DNA of 33,505 bases. It comes from Xenorhabdus indica. Its GTDB lineage: Bacteria > Pseudomonadota > Gammaproteobacteria > Enterobacterales > Enterobacteriaceae. Below the pieces are notes generated by a model. That model made no database searches and had not been told where the DNA came from. It was given only the letters and a program-made list of their open reading frames with translations. Of this stretch, positions 7,216 through 14,522 are shown in pieces (the stretch's first letter is position 1; each line of letters begins with the position of its first letter). The position numbers were made by a program, and so were the translations under genes. Where the stretch lies: contig NZ_NKHP01000030.1 of NCBI RefSeq assembly GCF_014467235.1, forward strand, positions 1 to 33,505, in the 5' to 3' direction.

Positions 7216-9362
7216 GTGATCGCTATGTTATTGAGGCGCTATTACGTCCGGCAGTTGAATTTAATTCAGCTATAGCGGCGGCGGGGGCTGCTTATGTCTG
7301 TGTAGTAGCGCCTTGGGCTGTGGCGCTGGCTCCGTCAGTCAGTTATGTAACAGCAGGCGCATTTGCCTGTTTTGCTACGATCCGTGCTTATCAAGGGTGG
7401 CGAGTTTTACGCTATAGGCGTAACTTACGCAGACTACCGCTATATATTATGTCATCAAACCAAATTCCAATTAGTAACCAAAGGTTGTTTTTAGGTAAGG
7501 GCTTTTTATGGTTACAAAAACATACACAGAGGCTATTGGAGACACAGCGCCCTGAAGTTGAGAATTACGTTCAACCACCGAAGCTTTATCAACTGGCTCG
7601 AAAATTTGAACAACGCTTCGAATTCAGTCACCCGCGTATCTGCCGATTATTACAGTCGGATAGTCTGCTTAATCCGGTTCGTCCATTACCGCCAGTTGGT
7701 GGCAATCCAGCTTTACACGGTATAGAACCTGATGAAACTAATGTTTCTATGGACTTACGCGAACGCGTGGGTCATGCCTTGGTATTGGGGACGACTCGTG
7801 TTGGTAAAACGAGATTGGCAGAGTTGTTAATTACACAAGATATTAGGCGCGGAAATATTACTATTGTATTCGATCCTAAAGGAGACGCAGACCTTTTAAA
7901 ACGTGTATGGGCTGAAGCTCATCGAGCGGGCCGTAGTGAAGAACTTTATATTTTTCATCTGGGCTGGCCTGATATTAGCGCCCGTTACAATGCTGTAGGG
8001 CGTTTTGGGCGAGTGTCAGAGGTGGCAAGCAGGGTTGCAGGGCAATTATCAGGGGAAGGTAATAATGCGGCGTTTCGTGCATTTGCATGGAGATTTGTGA
8101 ATATTGTTGCCAGAGCATTGGTTGCATTAGGGCAACGTCCTGACTACGGACTGATTTTGCGTTACGTGACTAATATCGGTGAACTTTATCAAACTTATTC
8201 ATTAAAAATAATTGAAGAAAAGTTACCTGCTTTGTTTGCACAAATAGAAAATGCCCAGAGTGTACTAACAGTAAACGATGTTCCTCGTCATATGCAGAGC
8301 GATCCAAATTCTGTATCTATCTGGGCCATTGAAATGGCATTAACTTCAGAAGAGGGAAAAAAGTTATATGACCCCATTCTGGATGGGTTACGCAGTGCTA
8401 TACGCTATGATCGTACCTATTTTGATAAAATAGTAGCTTCTCTTCTTCCTTTGTTAGAAAAGCTAACAACTGGAAAAACTGCCGCTCTTTTATCGCCAGA
8501 TTATGATGATATGAATGATCCTCGCCCAATGTTTGATTGGCAGCAAGTTATCAGAAAGCAAGGAATTGTTTACATAGGGCTTGATGCTTTGTCTGATGCG
8601 GAGGTAGCAGCGGCGGTAGGTAATTCTATGTTTGCGGATCTTGTTTCATATGCCGGGCACATATATAAGTTTGGGGTACATGATGGTTTGTATGAAGGAG
8701 ACAAAATAAAAAAATTACCTATTAGCTTACATTGTGATGAATTCAATGAACTGATGGGAGATGAATTTATTCCGTTATTAAATAAAAGCGGCGGTGCTGG
8801 TATTGAGGTTACAGCATATACACAAACGTGGTCTGATATCGAAGCCCGTCTTGGAAACGCGGCAAAATCGGCTCAGGTAACAGGGAACTTTAATACATTA
8901 ATTATGTTGCGAGTTAGGGAACTGGCAACGGCTAGATTGCTTACTGAACAGTTACCAGAAATTGATGTATATACTAAGACATTGGTATCAGGTATTACTG
9001 ATATTTCTAATCCAGGACAAGGAAGCGATTTTACATCTAATACGCAAGATAGGGTGAGTATGGTAGCTAAACCCTTATTATCTCCATCCGATGTTATCCA
9101 ATTACCGAAAGGACAAGCGTTTGCATTATTGGAAGGGGGAAAATTATGGAAAATACGAATGCCTCTTCCTGATGGTAAAGATGATGTATTGATGCCAGAA
9201 AACCTGAAAAAGATAGAAGAGTATATGCGTAAGAATTATCGCACTGGTGATTCTTGGTGGTCAGCAAGTCAGATACCTAGTGATATGCAAGAAATGACCA
9301 TTCAGTTATCAGAAGAAGATAAAGGAGAAGATAATGGCTCATCATCAACAGATAAGGGCTAG
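7212..9362 (+). CDS. traD: Type IV coupling ATPase TraD (SXT/TOL subfamily)
   Basis: Encodes 716 residues with AGGAG upstream. Two N-terminal membrane helices (about residues 20-60) are followed by the motor domain. Walker A is GTTRVGKT at 193-200, then ITIVFDPKGDADLL, and a Walker B-like LHCDEFNELMG lies near 505. Length and motifs match the TraD coupling protein of SXT/TOL/PFGI-1 elements. It is the inner-membrane ATPase that brings the relaxosome DNA to the secretion channel. The C-terminal 29 bases overlap the next gene, whose ribosome binding site lies inside traD. Confidence 0.92.
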   Translation: MSDRYVIEALLRPAVEFNSAIAAAGAAYVCVVAPWAVALAPSVSYVTAGAFACFATIRAYQGWRVLRYRRNLRRLPLYIMSSNQIPISNQRLFLGKGFLWLQKHTQRLLETQRPEVENYVQPPKLYQLARKFEQRFEFSHPRICRLLQSDSLLNPVRPLPPVGGNPALHGIEPDETNVSMDLRERVGHALVLGTTRVGKTRLAELLITQDIRRGNITIVFDPKGDADLLKRVWAEAHRAGRSEELYIFHLGWPDISARYNAVGRFGRVSEVASRVAGQLSGEGNNAAFRAFAWRFVNIVARALVALGQRPDYGLILRYVTNIGELYQTYSLKIIEEKLPALFAQIENAQSVLTVNDVPRHMQSDPNSVSIWAIEMALTSEEGKKLYDPILDGLRSAIRYDRTYFDKIVASLLPLLEKLTTGKTAALLSPDYDDMNDPRPMFDWQQVIRKQGIVYIGLDALSDAEVAAAVGNSMFADLVSYAGHIYKFGVHDGLYEGDKIKKLPISLHCDEFNELMGDEFIPLLNKSGGAGIEVTAYTQTWSDIEARLGNAAKSAQVTGNFNTLIMLRVRELATARLLTEQLPEIDVYTKTLVSGITDISNPGQGSDFTSNTQDRVSMVAKPLLSPSDVIQLPKGQAFALLEGGKLWKIRMPLPDGKDDVLMPENLKKIEEYMRKNYRTGDSWWSASQIPSDMQEMTIQLSEEDKGEDNGSSSTDKG

Positions 9363-10098
9363 TTCAGAATCTTCCCGCCCAGTAAAAGAACCAAGTGTAT
9401 TTGCTAAAGTGTTATGGCATTTCCCGCTGAATCTGTTTGGCATGTTACTAGCATCACTATTCTTTAGTTTTGTTATTGAATGGATCGGGATCGCTTTTCT
9501 TTGGTCAGAACAAGGCGCTGAACATAGTCGGCAAGTTATGCTGACTGAGGGGAGGTATTTATCATCAGAATTTACTCGTAGTTTATTTATGTCTTCCCCC
9601 TCGCAGACTCTTAGCTATGGTATTGAATTAGTCTATACATGGTTATTTGTAGATAGTGGGATTATGACTTGGTTCCAAAATGTTTATCAGGAACAAACGA
9701 CAAGCAATAATGGCATTATCAGAGAATTAAATAGATGGAGCCAAGAGATATTTGAAGTACTTAAATCTTATCTTCTGGCATCAGTTTTTGTTACTGTAAC
9801 TTTTCTGATTAGAGTCATCATCTTAGTTTTGTCTATTCCTCTGTTTGTTCTGGTGCTCTTAGTTGCTATGGTTGAAGGATTGGGACGGAGAGATCTACGA
9901 AGGTATGGAGCAGGTTATGAATCCAGCTTTGTTTATCACCATGCTAAGCGTTTTGTGAAACCGGCTTTTTATGTACCATGTATGGTTTATTTATCGTGGC
10001 CTTCTGCGGTATATCCTAATTTATTGTTGTTACCTACTGCAATTTTACTGGGAGCCGCTGTTACAGTGATGATGGCATCATTTAAAAAGTATTTGTAG
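9334..10098 (+). CDS. TIGR03747 / DUF4400 membrane protein (PFL_4697)
   Basis: Encodes 254 residues. AAGGAG sits seven bases before the ATG, inside the end of traD (29-base overlap), fixing the start. Three to four membrane segments are visible at about residues 27-50, 145-185 and 205-250, with FPLNLFGMLLASLFFSFVIEWIG near the start and VEGLGRRDLRRYGAGYESSFVYHHAKR in the cytoplasmic loop, both characteristic of the family. It usually follows traD directly and closes the first transfer operon. It ends immediately before the duplicated hairpin module. Confidence 0.85.
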   Translation: MAHHQQIRASSESSRPVKEPSVFAKVLWHFPLNLFGMLLASLFFSFVIEWIGIAFLWSEQGAEHSRQVMLTEGRYLSSEFTRSLFMSSPSQTLSYGIELVYTWLFVDSGIMTWFQNVYQEQTTSNNGIIRELNRWSQEIFEVLKSYLLASVFVTVTFLIRVIILVLSIPLFVLVLLVAMVEGLGRRDLRRYGAGYESSFVYHHAKRFVKPAFYVPCMVYLSWPSAVYPNLLLLPTAILLGAAVTVMMASFKKYL

Positions 10099-10111
10099 TT
10101 AGATAGGGCTG

Positions 10112-10150
10112 GACTTAGGCGGGTAAAACTTGCTTTTGCCCGCCTAAGTC
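10112..10150. terminator. Strong hairpin after the first transfer operon (copy A)
   Basis: Arms 10112-10128 and 10134-10150 pair over 17 bases with one G-U wobble and a five-base loop (CTTGC). A T-rich run follows later at about 10177-10189, so it may act as a terminator although not in the canonical spacing. A diverged copy with a compensatory base pair lies at 11270-11300, which supports function as RNA. Confidence 0.6.
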
Positions 10151-10187
10151 AGCAGACAAGCCGTCAGGCGCGTCAGTTTTTTCTTTT

Positions 10188-10240
10188 TTTGCTATGCTGA
10201 GTTCCCCCTAGAAAGAAGATTATTACTGGTGATTATAGTC
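10188..10240 (-). pseudogene. Remnant tail of a small gene (copy A)
   Basis: On the minus strand a short frame ends in NNLLSRGNSA followed by TAG at about 10193-10195. It matches the C-terminal end LVSGGNTA of the intact small gene at 11341-11580. The frame is closed upstream by a stop after about 15 codons, so only the tail survives. Confidence 0.45.
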
Positions 10241-10354
10241 TAAGATGTTTATCAGGGATAAGTAAATAGCTAAGCTATTCAGTAACAACAATATTTTCCG
10301 ATCTAGACATTCTGCCGAGCCATGCTGGCACTATGAACACACAGTTCTTTATTC

Positions 10355-11035
10355 TTAAATTTTGTCTGTTATGAACTCTTGTTCTTTGAATGTCTTCACA
10401 AAGGATTTGTAACACTCTATTAGAATTTTTGACGTTCTGTTCATATCACTCTGACATTTGCGGAATTTCGCTTCATTTTCTGGGTTATTTTTCCAGTCAT
10501 GTGGTAAATCCAGCCGGTGGGGTTCCTTGTCTGGGTGATCTACATGCAAGAAATTGGTACTGGAAAGAAATTTAGTGGTAGCATTTACTAGATTATCTTT
10601 TTCTGCATTAACTGTATTATTATATAGTCTGTATTTTTCATCAGTGAATTTTTCAATCTTTTCAAGATCCATTGAAAATTTTAGAGGTATACCGACAATA
10701 TGGCTGTTCTCAAGTCGATAAATTGTTTCTTCATATGGAAGTAATGTCAGTATATCTTCGATGATTTTTAGATCATGATTCTTCTTTTGCTTTTCATGCT
10801 CATTTTTTTCATCTGAACTGGGGGGATTATTTATCGCTATGTTATTGATATCACGATTAGCTTGATATGAATCTCCTTGCACATTTTTAGTTATTTGTTT
10901 TGATTTATCATTTTTAGGTCTTTTTTTCGTAGCAAAAAAACCACACGCAGTTAATACGACACCGATAAGCCCCAGAATCCATCCCTGATAAGTCGCCCAG
11001 GTTGTTCCGACATGAGTTTCCAGCCAGTCAAGCAT
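10355..11035 (-). CDS. Single-span membrane protein with a GDSYQANRDINN linker
   Basis: Encodes 226 residues from the ATG at 11035. An upstream extension to 11149 would add 38 residues with no ribosome binding site and an odd composition, so it is not used. A single membrane helix lies at about residues 14-36 (WILGLIGVVLTACGFFA), then a basic stretch, then VQGDSYQANRDINNIAINN (about 55-75). This is a linker type seen in many membrane-tethered orphan proteins of bacteria. A charged, mainly helical cytoplasmic domain of about 140 residues follows. There is no catalytic motif. It sits in the accessory island and may be a defence or sensing protein, but this is a guess from context. Confidence 0.55.
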   Translation of the reverse strand: MLDWLETHVGTTWATYQGWILGLIGVVLTACGFFATKKRPKNDKSKQITKNVQGDSYQANRDINNIAINNPPSSDEKNEHEKQKKNHDLKIIEDILTLLPYEETIYRLENSHIVGIPLKFSMDLEKIEKFTDEKYRLYNNTVNAEKDNLVNATTKFLSSTNFLHVDHPDKEPHRLDLPHDWKNNPENEAKFRKCQSDMNRTSKILIECYKSFVKTFKEQEFITDKI

Positions 11036-11171
11036 CTTTATTTCACCGTAATTAATGGAAACCTGTATCTTATCAGAATTAGTGATAAATAGCATTGTTA
11101 ACTGGAATCCAAAGCATCTCGATTCCCAGTGGGCAAGGAGAGAACACATTACCTGTTATTACTCTGATCTT

Positions 11172-11250
11172 TTCTAGTTATGCTGTGTTTCCCCCCGAAA
11201 CAAGATTATCATTGATGATTACAGTATTTGTGGAATTACGGTTTATTTGT
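11172..11250 (-). pseudogene. Remnant tail of a small gene (copy C)
   Basis: A minus-strand frame of about 24 codons, bounded upstream by a stop, ends in INDNLVSGGNTA and TAA at about 11176. The last eight residues are identical to those of the intact gene at 11341-11580. This is a second truncated relative, placed directly upstream of the membrane protein gene at its other end. Confidence 0.45.
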
Positions 11251-11269
11251 AGTTAGATAGGGTTGGATG

Positions 11270-11300
11270 TAGGCGGATAAAATTTGCTTTTATCCGCCTA
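11270..11300. terminator. Hairpin copy B
   Basis: Perfect 13-base inverted repeat, TAGGCGGATAAAA at 11270-11282 with TTTTATCCGCCTA at 11288-11300, loop TTTGC. It matches the hairpin at 10112-10150, but one G-C pair is replaced by an A-T pair on both sides (covariation). The surrounding bases (TTTGTAGTTAGATAGGG before, AGCAGACAAGCC after) are also shared. Confidence 0.65.
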
Positions 11301-11340
11301 AGTTAGCAGACAAGCCACGAGGGGCGTCAGTTCTTTTTTA

Positions 11341-11580
11341 TTATGCCGTGTTTCCCCCCGAAACAAGTTCATTATTGGTGCTTAGGTTATTATTAGGTTT
11401 TTGGTACACCATGGCTAAATTTAGCATTTGAGCTATACCATCAATCATAGTTGGCCTTTTGAAAATAATTTTTTCATATTGTTCAATACTTAATAGTGGC
11501 AAGTCAGCTAGTCTTGGATTATTTATATTAATGAACTGTTGGTTATGTGCTTTTTCACTGATATAATAACTATGTGGCAT
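11341..11580 (-). CDS. Small orphan protein ending in SGGNTA
   Basis: Encodes 79 residues, no signal peptide or membrane helix. The middle (SIEQYEKIIFKRPTMIDGIAQMLNLAMVYQK) is probably helical, and the Asn-rich tail ends in LVSGGNTA. Two truncated tails of close relatives lie within 1.2 kb, so this belongs to a small local gene family. It ends beside hairpin copy B. No family is recognised; a faint likeness to short RebB/killing-trait proteins in the helical part is too weak to use. Confidence 0.5.
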   Translation of the reverse strand: MPHSYYISEKAHNQQFININNPRLADLPLLSIEQYEKIIFKRPTMIDGIAQMLNLAMVYQKPNNNLSTNNELVSGGNTA

Positions 11581-11681
11581 TTTTAGTCTCTATAATAGAA
11601 TATGGTTTTGTCATTACGGCGGGGGGCATCCCGCCGTTTCTTTTATTGGTCCAGATTTTTTTACTCTTTCAAGTGTAGTTG

Positions 11682-12077
11682 TCATGCTGTTTCTGGATTA
11701 TTTTTTTTTGTATTTTGATTCAGTTTTTGTTCAATGATATTCACTGTAATTTCTGAGTCTGGAAATCCCATTTCTTGAAGAATTAATACGATTTTATCTG
11801 TTACCCAGTCTGTTATTTGTTCTGATCTGAAAAGATTAGTTTCTATTTCAAGGTATTTTTCAGCTTCTTCTCTACTTATATTAATAAAAATTTTATTTGG
11901 ATTTTTATCAATAACATTCACTGTAATTTCTGATTCTGGAAACTTTTCTTTTTGAAGGTTTAATGCAATACTATCTGTTACCCAATCTGTTAGCTGTTCA
12001 ATTTTGAAAAAACCGGGTTTTACTTTAAGATATTTTTCAGTTTCTTTTCTGGTCATGTTAAATGTGGCATTAATCAT
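11682..12077 (-). CDS. Two-repeat small protein, unknown function
   Basis: Encodes 131 residues with AGGA about nine bases upstream of the ATG. It consists of two similar units of about 58 residues. Unit 1 (about 3-60) contains TEKYLKVK, EQLTDWVTDSIALNLQ and FPESEITVNVID. Unit 2 (about 61-120) contains AEKYLEIE, EQITDWVTDKIVLILQ and FPDSEITVNIIE. This is a clear internal duplication of an alpha/beta unit. It follows the small gene at 12088-12264 after ten bases and is probably in the same minus-strand operon. No family is recognised. Confidence 0.6.
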   Translation of the reverse strand: MINATFNMTRKETEKYLKVKPGFFKIEQLTDWVTDSIALNLQKEKFPESEITVNVIDKNPNKIFINISREEAEKYLEIETNLFRSEQITDWVTDKIVLILQEMGFPDSEITVNIIEQKLNQNTKKNNPETA

Positions 12078-12087
12078 CTTTTTTGTC

Positions 12088-12264
12088 CTATTTTTCTGGG
12101 TGGCGATATAATGGAATAACTTTACAGTGATACATGTCAGGTGATAAGTTATGAACTTCAGCTATTCTATTGGCTATTTGCTCATTTTCTTTATACGCAA
12201 TAACTTCATTATATAATTCGTCAAATATCATATAGGCTACAGGTTTTACTTCTTCAATATTCAC
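12088..12264 (-). CDS. Small GTG-start protein (58 residues)
   Basis: A minus-strand frame begins at GTG 12264, six bases after a good AGAGG ribosome binding site, and ends with TAG at 12088-12090. The product contains MIFDELYNEVIAYKENEQIANRIAEVHNL and ends in PLYRHPEK, a compact helical protein of phage-accessory type. It is tightly placed between the zinc-ribbon gene (13 bases upstream) and the two-repeat gene (10 bases downstream). It is easily missed because the start is not ATG. Confidence 0.6.
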   Translation of the reverse strand: MNIEEVKPVAYMIFDELYNEVIAYKENEQIANRIAEVHNLSPDMYHCKVIPLYRHPEK

Positions 12265-12277
12265 TTTTTACCTCTTG

Positions 12278-12493
12278 TTAAAATCTGGCTATACCCAATT
12301 TGCAATTACATTGATTGCAGTATGCTGTTTTTTCTTGTTTGGTTTTAATGGAGTCCCATGTTTTATGATGATCTAGATATTCTCCATCGAAATTAAAATG
12401 GTCTGAAGTATGTTGAGTGATTTTTGTTAATATATAAAAACCATCTGTACTTTCACACTTAGGGCATTTTTTTATATTGCCTTTTATTTTCAT
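12278..12493 (-). CDS. Small zinc-ribbon protein
   Basis: Encodes 71 residues. Two Cys pairs, CPKC near residue 10-13 and CNQC near 59-62 with a third Cys soon after (CNCK), form a likely zinc ribbon. The spacer contains several His, Asp and Tyr residues. Such small proteins are frequent in phage and mobile-element accessory operons, for instance near Lar-like restriction alleviation proteins, but the specific role is unknown. It belongs to the minus-strand accessory operon. Confidence 0.6.
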   Translation of the reverse strand: MKIKGNIKKCPKCESTDGFYILTKITQHTSDHFNFDGEYLDHHKTWDSIKTKQEKTAYCNQCNCKLGIARF

Positions 12494-12583
12494 TGCTACA
12501 TTTAATCCTTTATTTATATTTATTTGGATGAAGGTAAAGAGGAATTAATCTACAACAAGATACTTTTTGATGACGTGATAGAG

Positions 12584-12631
12584 CTATCTTGGTTTCTTCC
12601 TCGTTTTTTCTGCTACTGTTAGTTTACTCAT
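12584..12631 (-). CDS. Possible 15-residue peptide or truncated gene
   Basis: An ATG overlaps the stop of the upstream 108-residue gene (ATGA at 12628-12631), with AGGAGA upstream inside that gene. The frame reads MSKLTVAEKTRKKPR and ends at TAG (12584-12586). Beyond the TAG the frame stays open for only 12 more codons. This may be a true mini-gene, or the start of a gene cut short by an amber stop. Confidence 0.3.
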   Translation of the reverse strand: MSKLTVAEKTRKKPR

Positions 12632-12954
12632 TTCTGACTCTCCTTAACTTTGAATCCCTGCTGTTCCAGAATTTCCCAAATATTATCAATAGCCTCATTA
12701 CGAGCAATCATTTTCTGCTGTATATTTGGGTCTGGTTCATCCTCGATTTCAGATATTGTGTAATTTCGGGGCAACTCTATTTGGTTCTTTTCCCGACTTG
12801 TTTTCCACGCAGATTGATATGCTTCCCAATAGTTTTGAATTACTGTATCCCAATATGTTCCATCTGGATTATTATCAAAAGTTTTGATCAAATAAAGAAA
12901 TTCTTTAACCATGAATTTTTCAAATTCTTTTTTAAGTACATCTGAATTAGTCAT
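12628..12954 (-). CDS. Phage-type small hypothetical protein
   Basis: Encodes 108 residues, acidic and helical, with no signal peptide or membrane helix. It contains YLIKTFDNNPDGTYWDTVIQNYWEAYQSAWKTSRE in the middle and ends in LEQQGFKVKESQK. The W/Y-rich AYQSAW motif recalls short phage proteins of the same size in Enterobacterales, but I cannot name the family. AGGAGA lies upstream of its start at 12954. It lies in the minus-strand accessory operon. Confidence 0.5.
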   Translation of the reverse strand: MTNSDVLKKEFEKFMVKEFLYLIKTFDNNPDGTYWDTVIQNYWEAYQSAWKTSREKNQIELPRNYTISEIEDEPDPNIQQKMIARNEAIDNIWEILEQQGFKVKESQK

Positions 12955-12993
12955 TGTTTAATTCTCCTAGATGTAGAGTCCTATGATGTTTTT

Positions 12994-13308
12994 TTAATGA
13001 TGGATAATCATCAAAATTGCCATGTTTTTACTAGTATGTTTTACAGAAATACTACTTAAATTATTTATTAGTTCCCCTTTCAGTGTATTGAGTTTTACTA
13101 TTCTTGTTATTTTCTTAGATTCAGTAAAACAATGTACTTCAGCTTTCCCATCGCCTTTTGATTCCATTTCACAAGGTGGGGATACAATTACACCTGAAAA
13201 ACTAATGATGCCAGAATTCATGATCGAATTAGCCAATGCAGTACTTAATAACAAAGATGGAGTGAGTGTAGCCATAAAAACGGCTAGTTTTAATAGATTA
13301 GCTTTCAT
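12994..13308 (-). CDS. Short exported fimbrial-like protein
   Basis: Encodes 104 residues. A signal peptide ends near LSTALA (residue 26). The mature start IISFSGVIVSPPC followed by a Cys about 16 residues later (HCF) matches the N-terminal strand and disulfide of type 1 pilin-like subunits. The protein is about 60-70 residues shorter than a normal chaperone-usher pilin, and no usher or chaperone is near. It therefore belongs to the short fimbrial-like group or is an orphan. It is preceded by the conserved leader element at 13309-13387. Its product would be exported to the periplasm or cell surface. Confidence 0.5.
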   Translation of the reverse strand: MKANLLKLAVFMATLTPSLLLSTALANSIMNSGIISFSGVIVSPPCEMESKGDGKAEVHCFTESKKITRIVKLNTLKGELINNLSSISVKHTSKNMAILMIIHH

Positions 13309-13387
13309 AATTTAATTCACCTTACTGTTCGGTTTTTATTTTAATAATATGAAACTACACGATGAGCCGTATGGGGGTACAACTCAT
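13309..13387 (-). promoter_or_regulatory. Conserved C-loop leader element, copy 1
   Basis: On the minus strand a 10-bp stem (arms 13378-13387 and 13362-13371) encloses loop CCCCCA. Fifty-three bases later comes the ATG at 13308. The 17-base box GAACAGTAAGGTGAATT (13314-13330) contains the ribosome binding site AAGGTGA and is identical in copies 2 and 3. Two stem pairs are G-U here and G-C elsewhere. Confidence 0.75.
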
Positions 13388-13429
13388 CATTTTAATACTT
13401 TCTTTCTTTGAAAATTCTCCTAATGTAAT

Positions 13430-13624
13430 TTATTTATTATCTTGTTCATTTAATGGTTTTATTAAATCCCTACGCCAAGAATATAATTTATGCTCTATTA
13501 CTATAAAATCTTGTTTAATCCATTGGCTGACTTGCTGAGGTGATACCCCTTGTGTACGTGCGAATTCTGCTTTTACTCCTTGATAATAAATTTTTATATA
13601 CTCATCTAAACTATAAACTTCCAT
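13430..13624 (-). CDS. Small HTH (Cro-like) putative regulator
   Basis: Encodes 64 residues from the ATG at 13624, with AGAG about eight bases upstream. A TTG two codons earlier is less likely. The segment GVKAEFARTQGVSPQQVSQWIKQDFIVI has the helix-turn-helix layout of Cro/YdaS-like phage repressors (Q-V-S-Q-W recognition helix), followed by a short wing. It is the first gene of the minus-strand accessory operon and probably represses it or another gene of the island. Candidate operators are the inverted repeats at 13647-13659 and 13752-13795. Confidence 0.6.
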   Translation of the reverse strand: MEVYSLDEYIKIYYQGVKAEFARTQGVSPQQVSQWIKQDFIVIEHKLYSWRRDLIKPLNEQDNK

Positions 13625-13646
13625 AATCAACTCTTTTCATGAACCA

Positions 13647-13659
13647 GTTAGTTCAACTA
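13647..13659. promoter_or_regulatory. Small palindrome upstream of the HTH gene
   Basis: TTAGTTCAACTAA, a palindrome with a single-base centre, lies about 23 bases before the start of the HTH gene. Position and size fit an operator for a dimeric Cro-like protein. This is an inference only. Confidence 0.35.
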
Positions 13660-13751
13660 ATTTATAATACAGCCCATATAATATCAAAATGTTCAATAGA
13701 TAGGCTGTACTTTTGTCTCATTATTACCTCCTATAGTTAGTTAGTAGGTTT

Positions 13752-13795
13752 CTTTATCATGTAAAATACACTATAAAGTAAAATACATGATAAAG
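13752..13795. repeat. Perfect 12-bp inverted repeat in the regulator/recombinase gap
   Basis: CTTTATCATGTA (13752-13763) and TACATGATAAAG (13784-13795) are exact inverted copies separated by 20 AT-rich bases. The pair lies between the HTH gene (minus) and the decayed recombinase (plus). It may be a recombinase binding site, an operator or a hairpin. Confidence 0.6.
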
Positions 13796-13944
13796 CAAAA
13801 CACTTTATGCTGAGATGTAAAAAAAACATCGTTTTTTTGACGAGCTTCAAATTTTTACTGTCTGATGCTTTTCCTTCAGAATAAGTGTCAAAAAAATTGT
13901 AAAATTATCTATGCATAATAAAGGCGTATAACTAAAGGGAAAGT

Positions 13945-14522
13945 ATGCGTATAGGATACGCTCGGAAATCAACAGTAGAGTAGGATCTAGGACATCAAGC
14001 AGATGCTTTGTATGAAGCAGGTTGTGAACAGGTATATCAAGAACAAGTTTCACGTGGTGGAGAACGTAGGCGAAAACAGGAATTCCCGAATTAGATAATT
14101 GCTTAAGAGCATTACGCAAAGGTGATACATTGGTTGTTTGGGCATGGGATCGGTTAGGAGGAAGCTTACGTGATTTGGTCAACTTAATGGAGGACTTGCA
14201 ATTACGTGAAATTAATTTTGAAAGCCTAAAAGAGAATATTGATACCAGTTCATTTGCTGGTGAACTATATTTACAATTAATAGTTGTTTTCTCTAATTTT
14301 TAGCATGACCGGAATAGAGAGCGGACATTATCAGGTTTAGTCGCTGCACGAGCGAGAGGAAGAGTTGGAGGGCGTCTAACTTCTTTATCGGCAGATCAGA
14401 TCAAAGTAATAGATGTTTTGGTAGCATCACAAGCGTTTACGATAGGAGATATAGCTAGGCGTTATAATGTGAGTCGGTAGACCATATATAACCGACATAG
14501 AAGAAATAAATCTGTTCAATAA
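13945..14522 (+). pseudogene. Decayed serine recombinase (resolvase/invertase)
   Basis: The remains read as a Pin/TnpR-type resolvase. The N-terminus is MRIGYARKSTVE, with catalytic Ser9. Next come AGCEQVYQEQVSRGGER and LRKGDTLVVWAWDRLGGSLRDLV, then the RNRERTLSGLVAARARGRVGGR region. A C-terminal HTH (FTIGDIARRYNVSR) ends the frame. The frame is broken by TAG at 13981, a frameshift near 14085, TAG near 14302 and TAG near 14470-14480. It cannot make a full protein by normal decoding. It is the only recombinase trace in the island and may have brought or shuffled the cargo genes. Confidence 0.85.

Noticed and set aside
11036..11149. N-terminal extension of the 226-residue membrane protein
   Set aside because: It adds residues with no ribosome binding site, and the internal ATG at 11035 gives a sensible membrane-protein start.
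12589..12945. Plus-strand hydrophobic frame of 118 codons
   Set aside because: It is antisense to the 108-codon phage-type gene, is Phe/Leu/Ile rich as expected for a shadow frame, and has no start signal.
13847..14182. Minus-strand 111-codon frame opposite the recombinase remnant
   Set aside because: The plus strand carries clear resolvase homology with breaks; the minus frame has no recognisable features or ribosome binding site.
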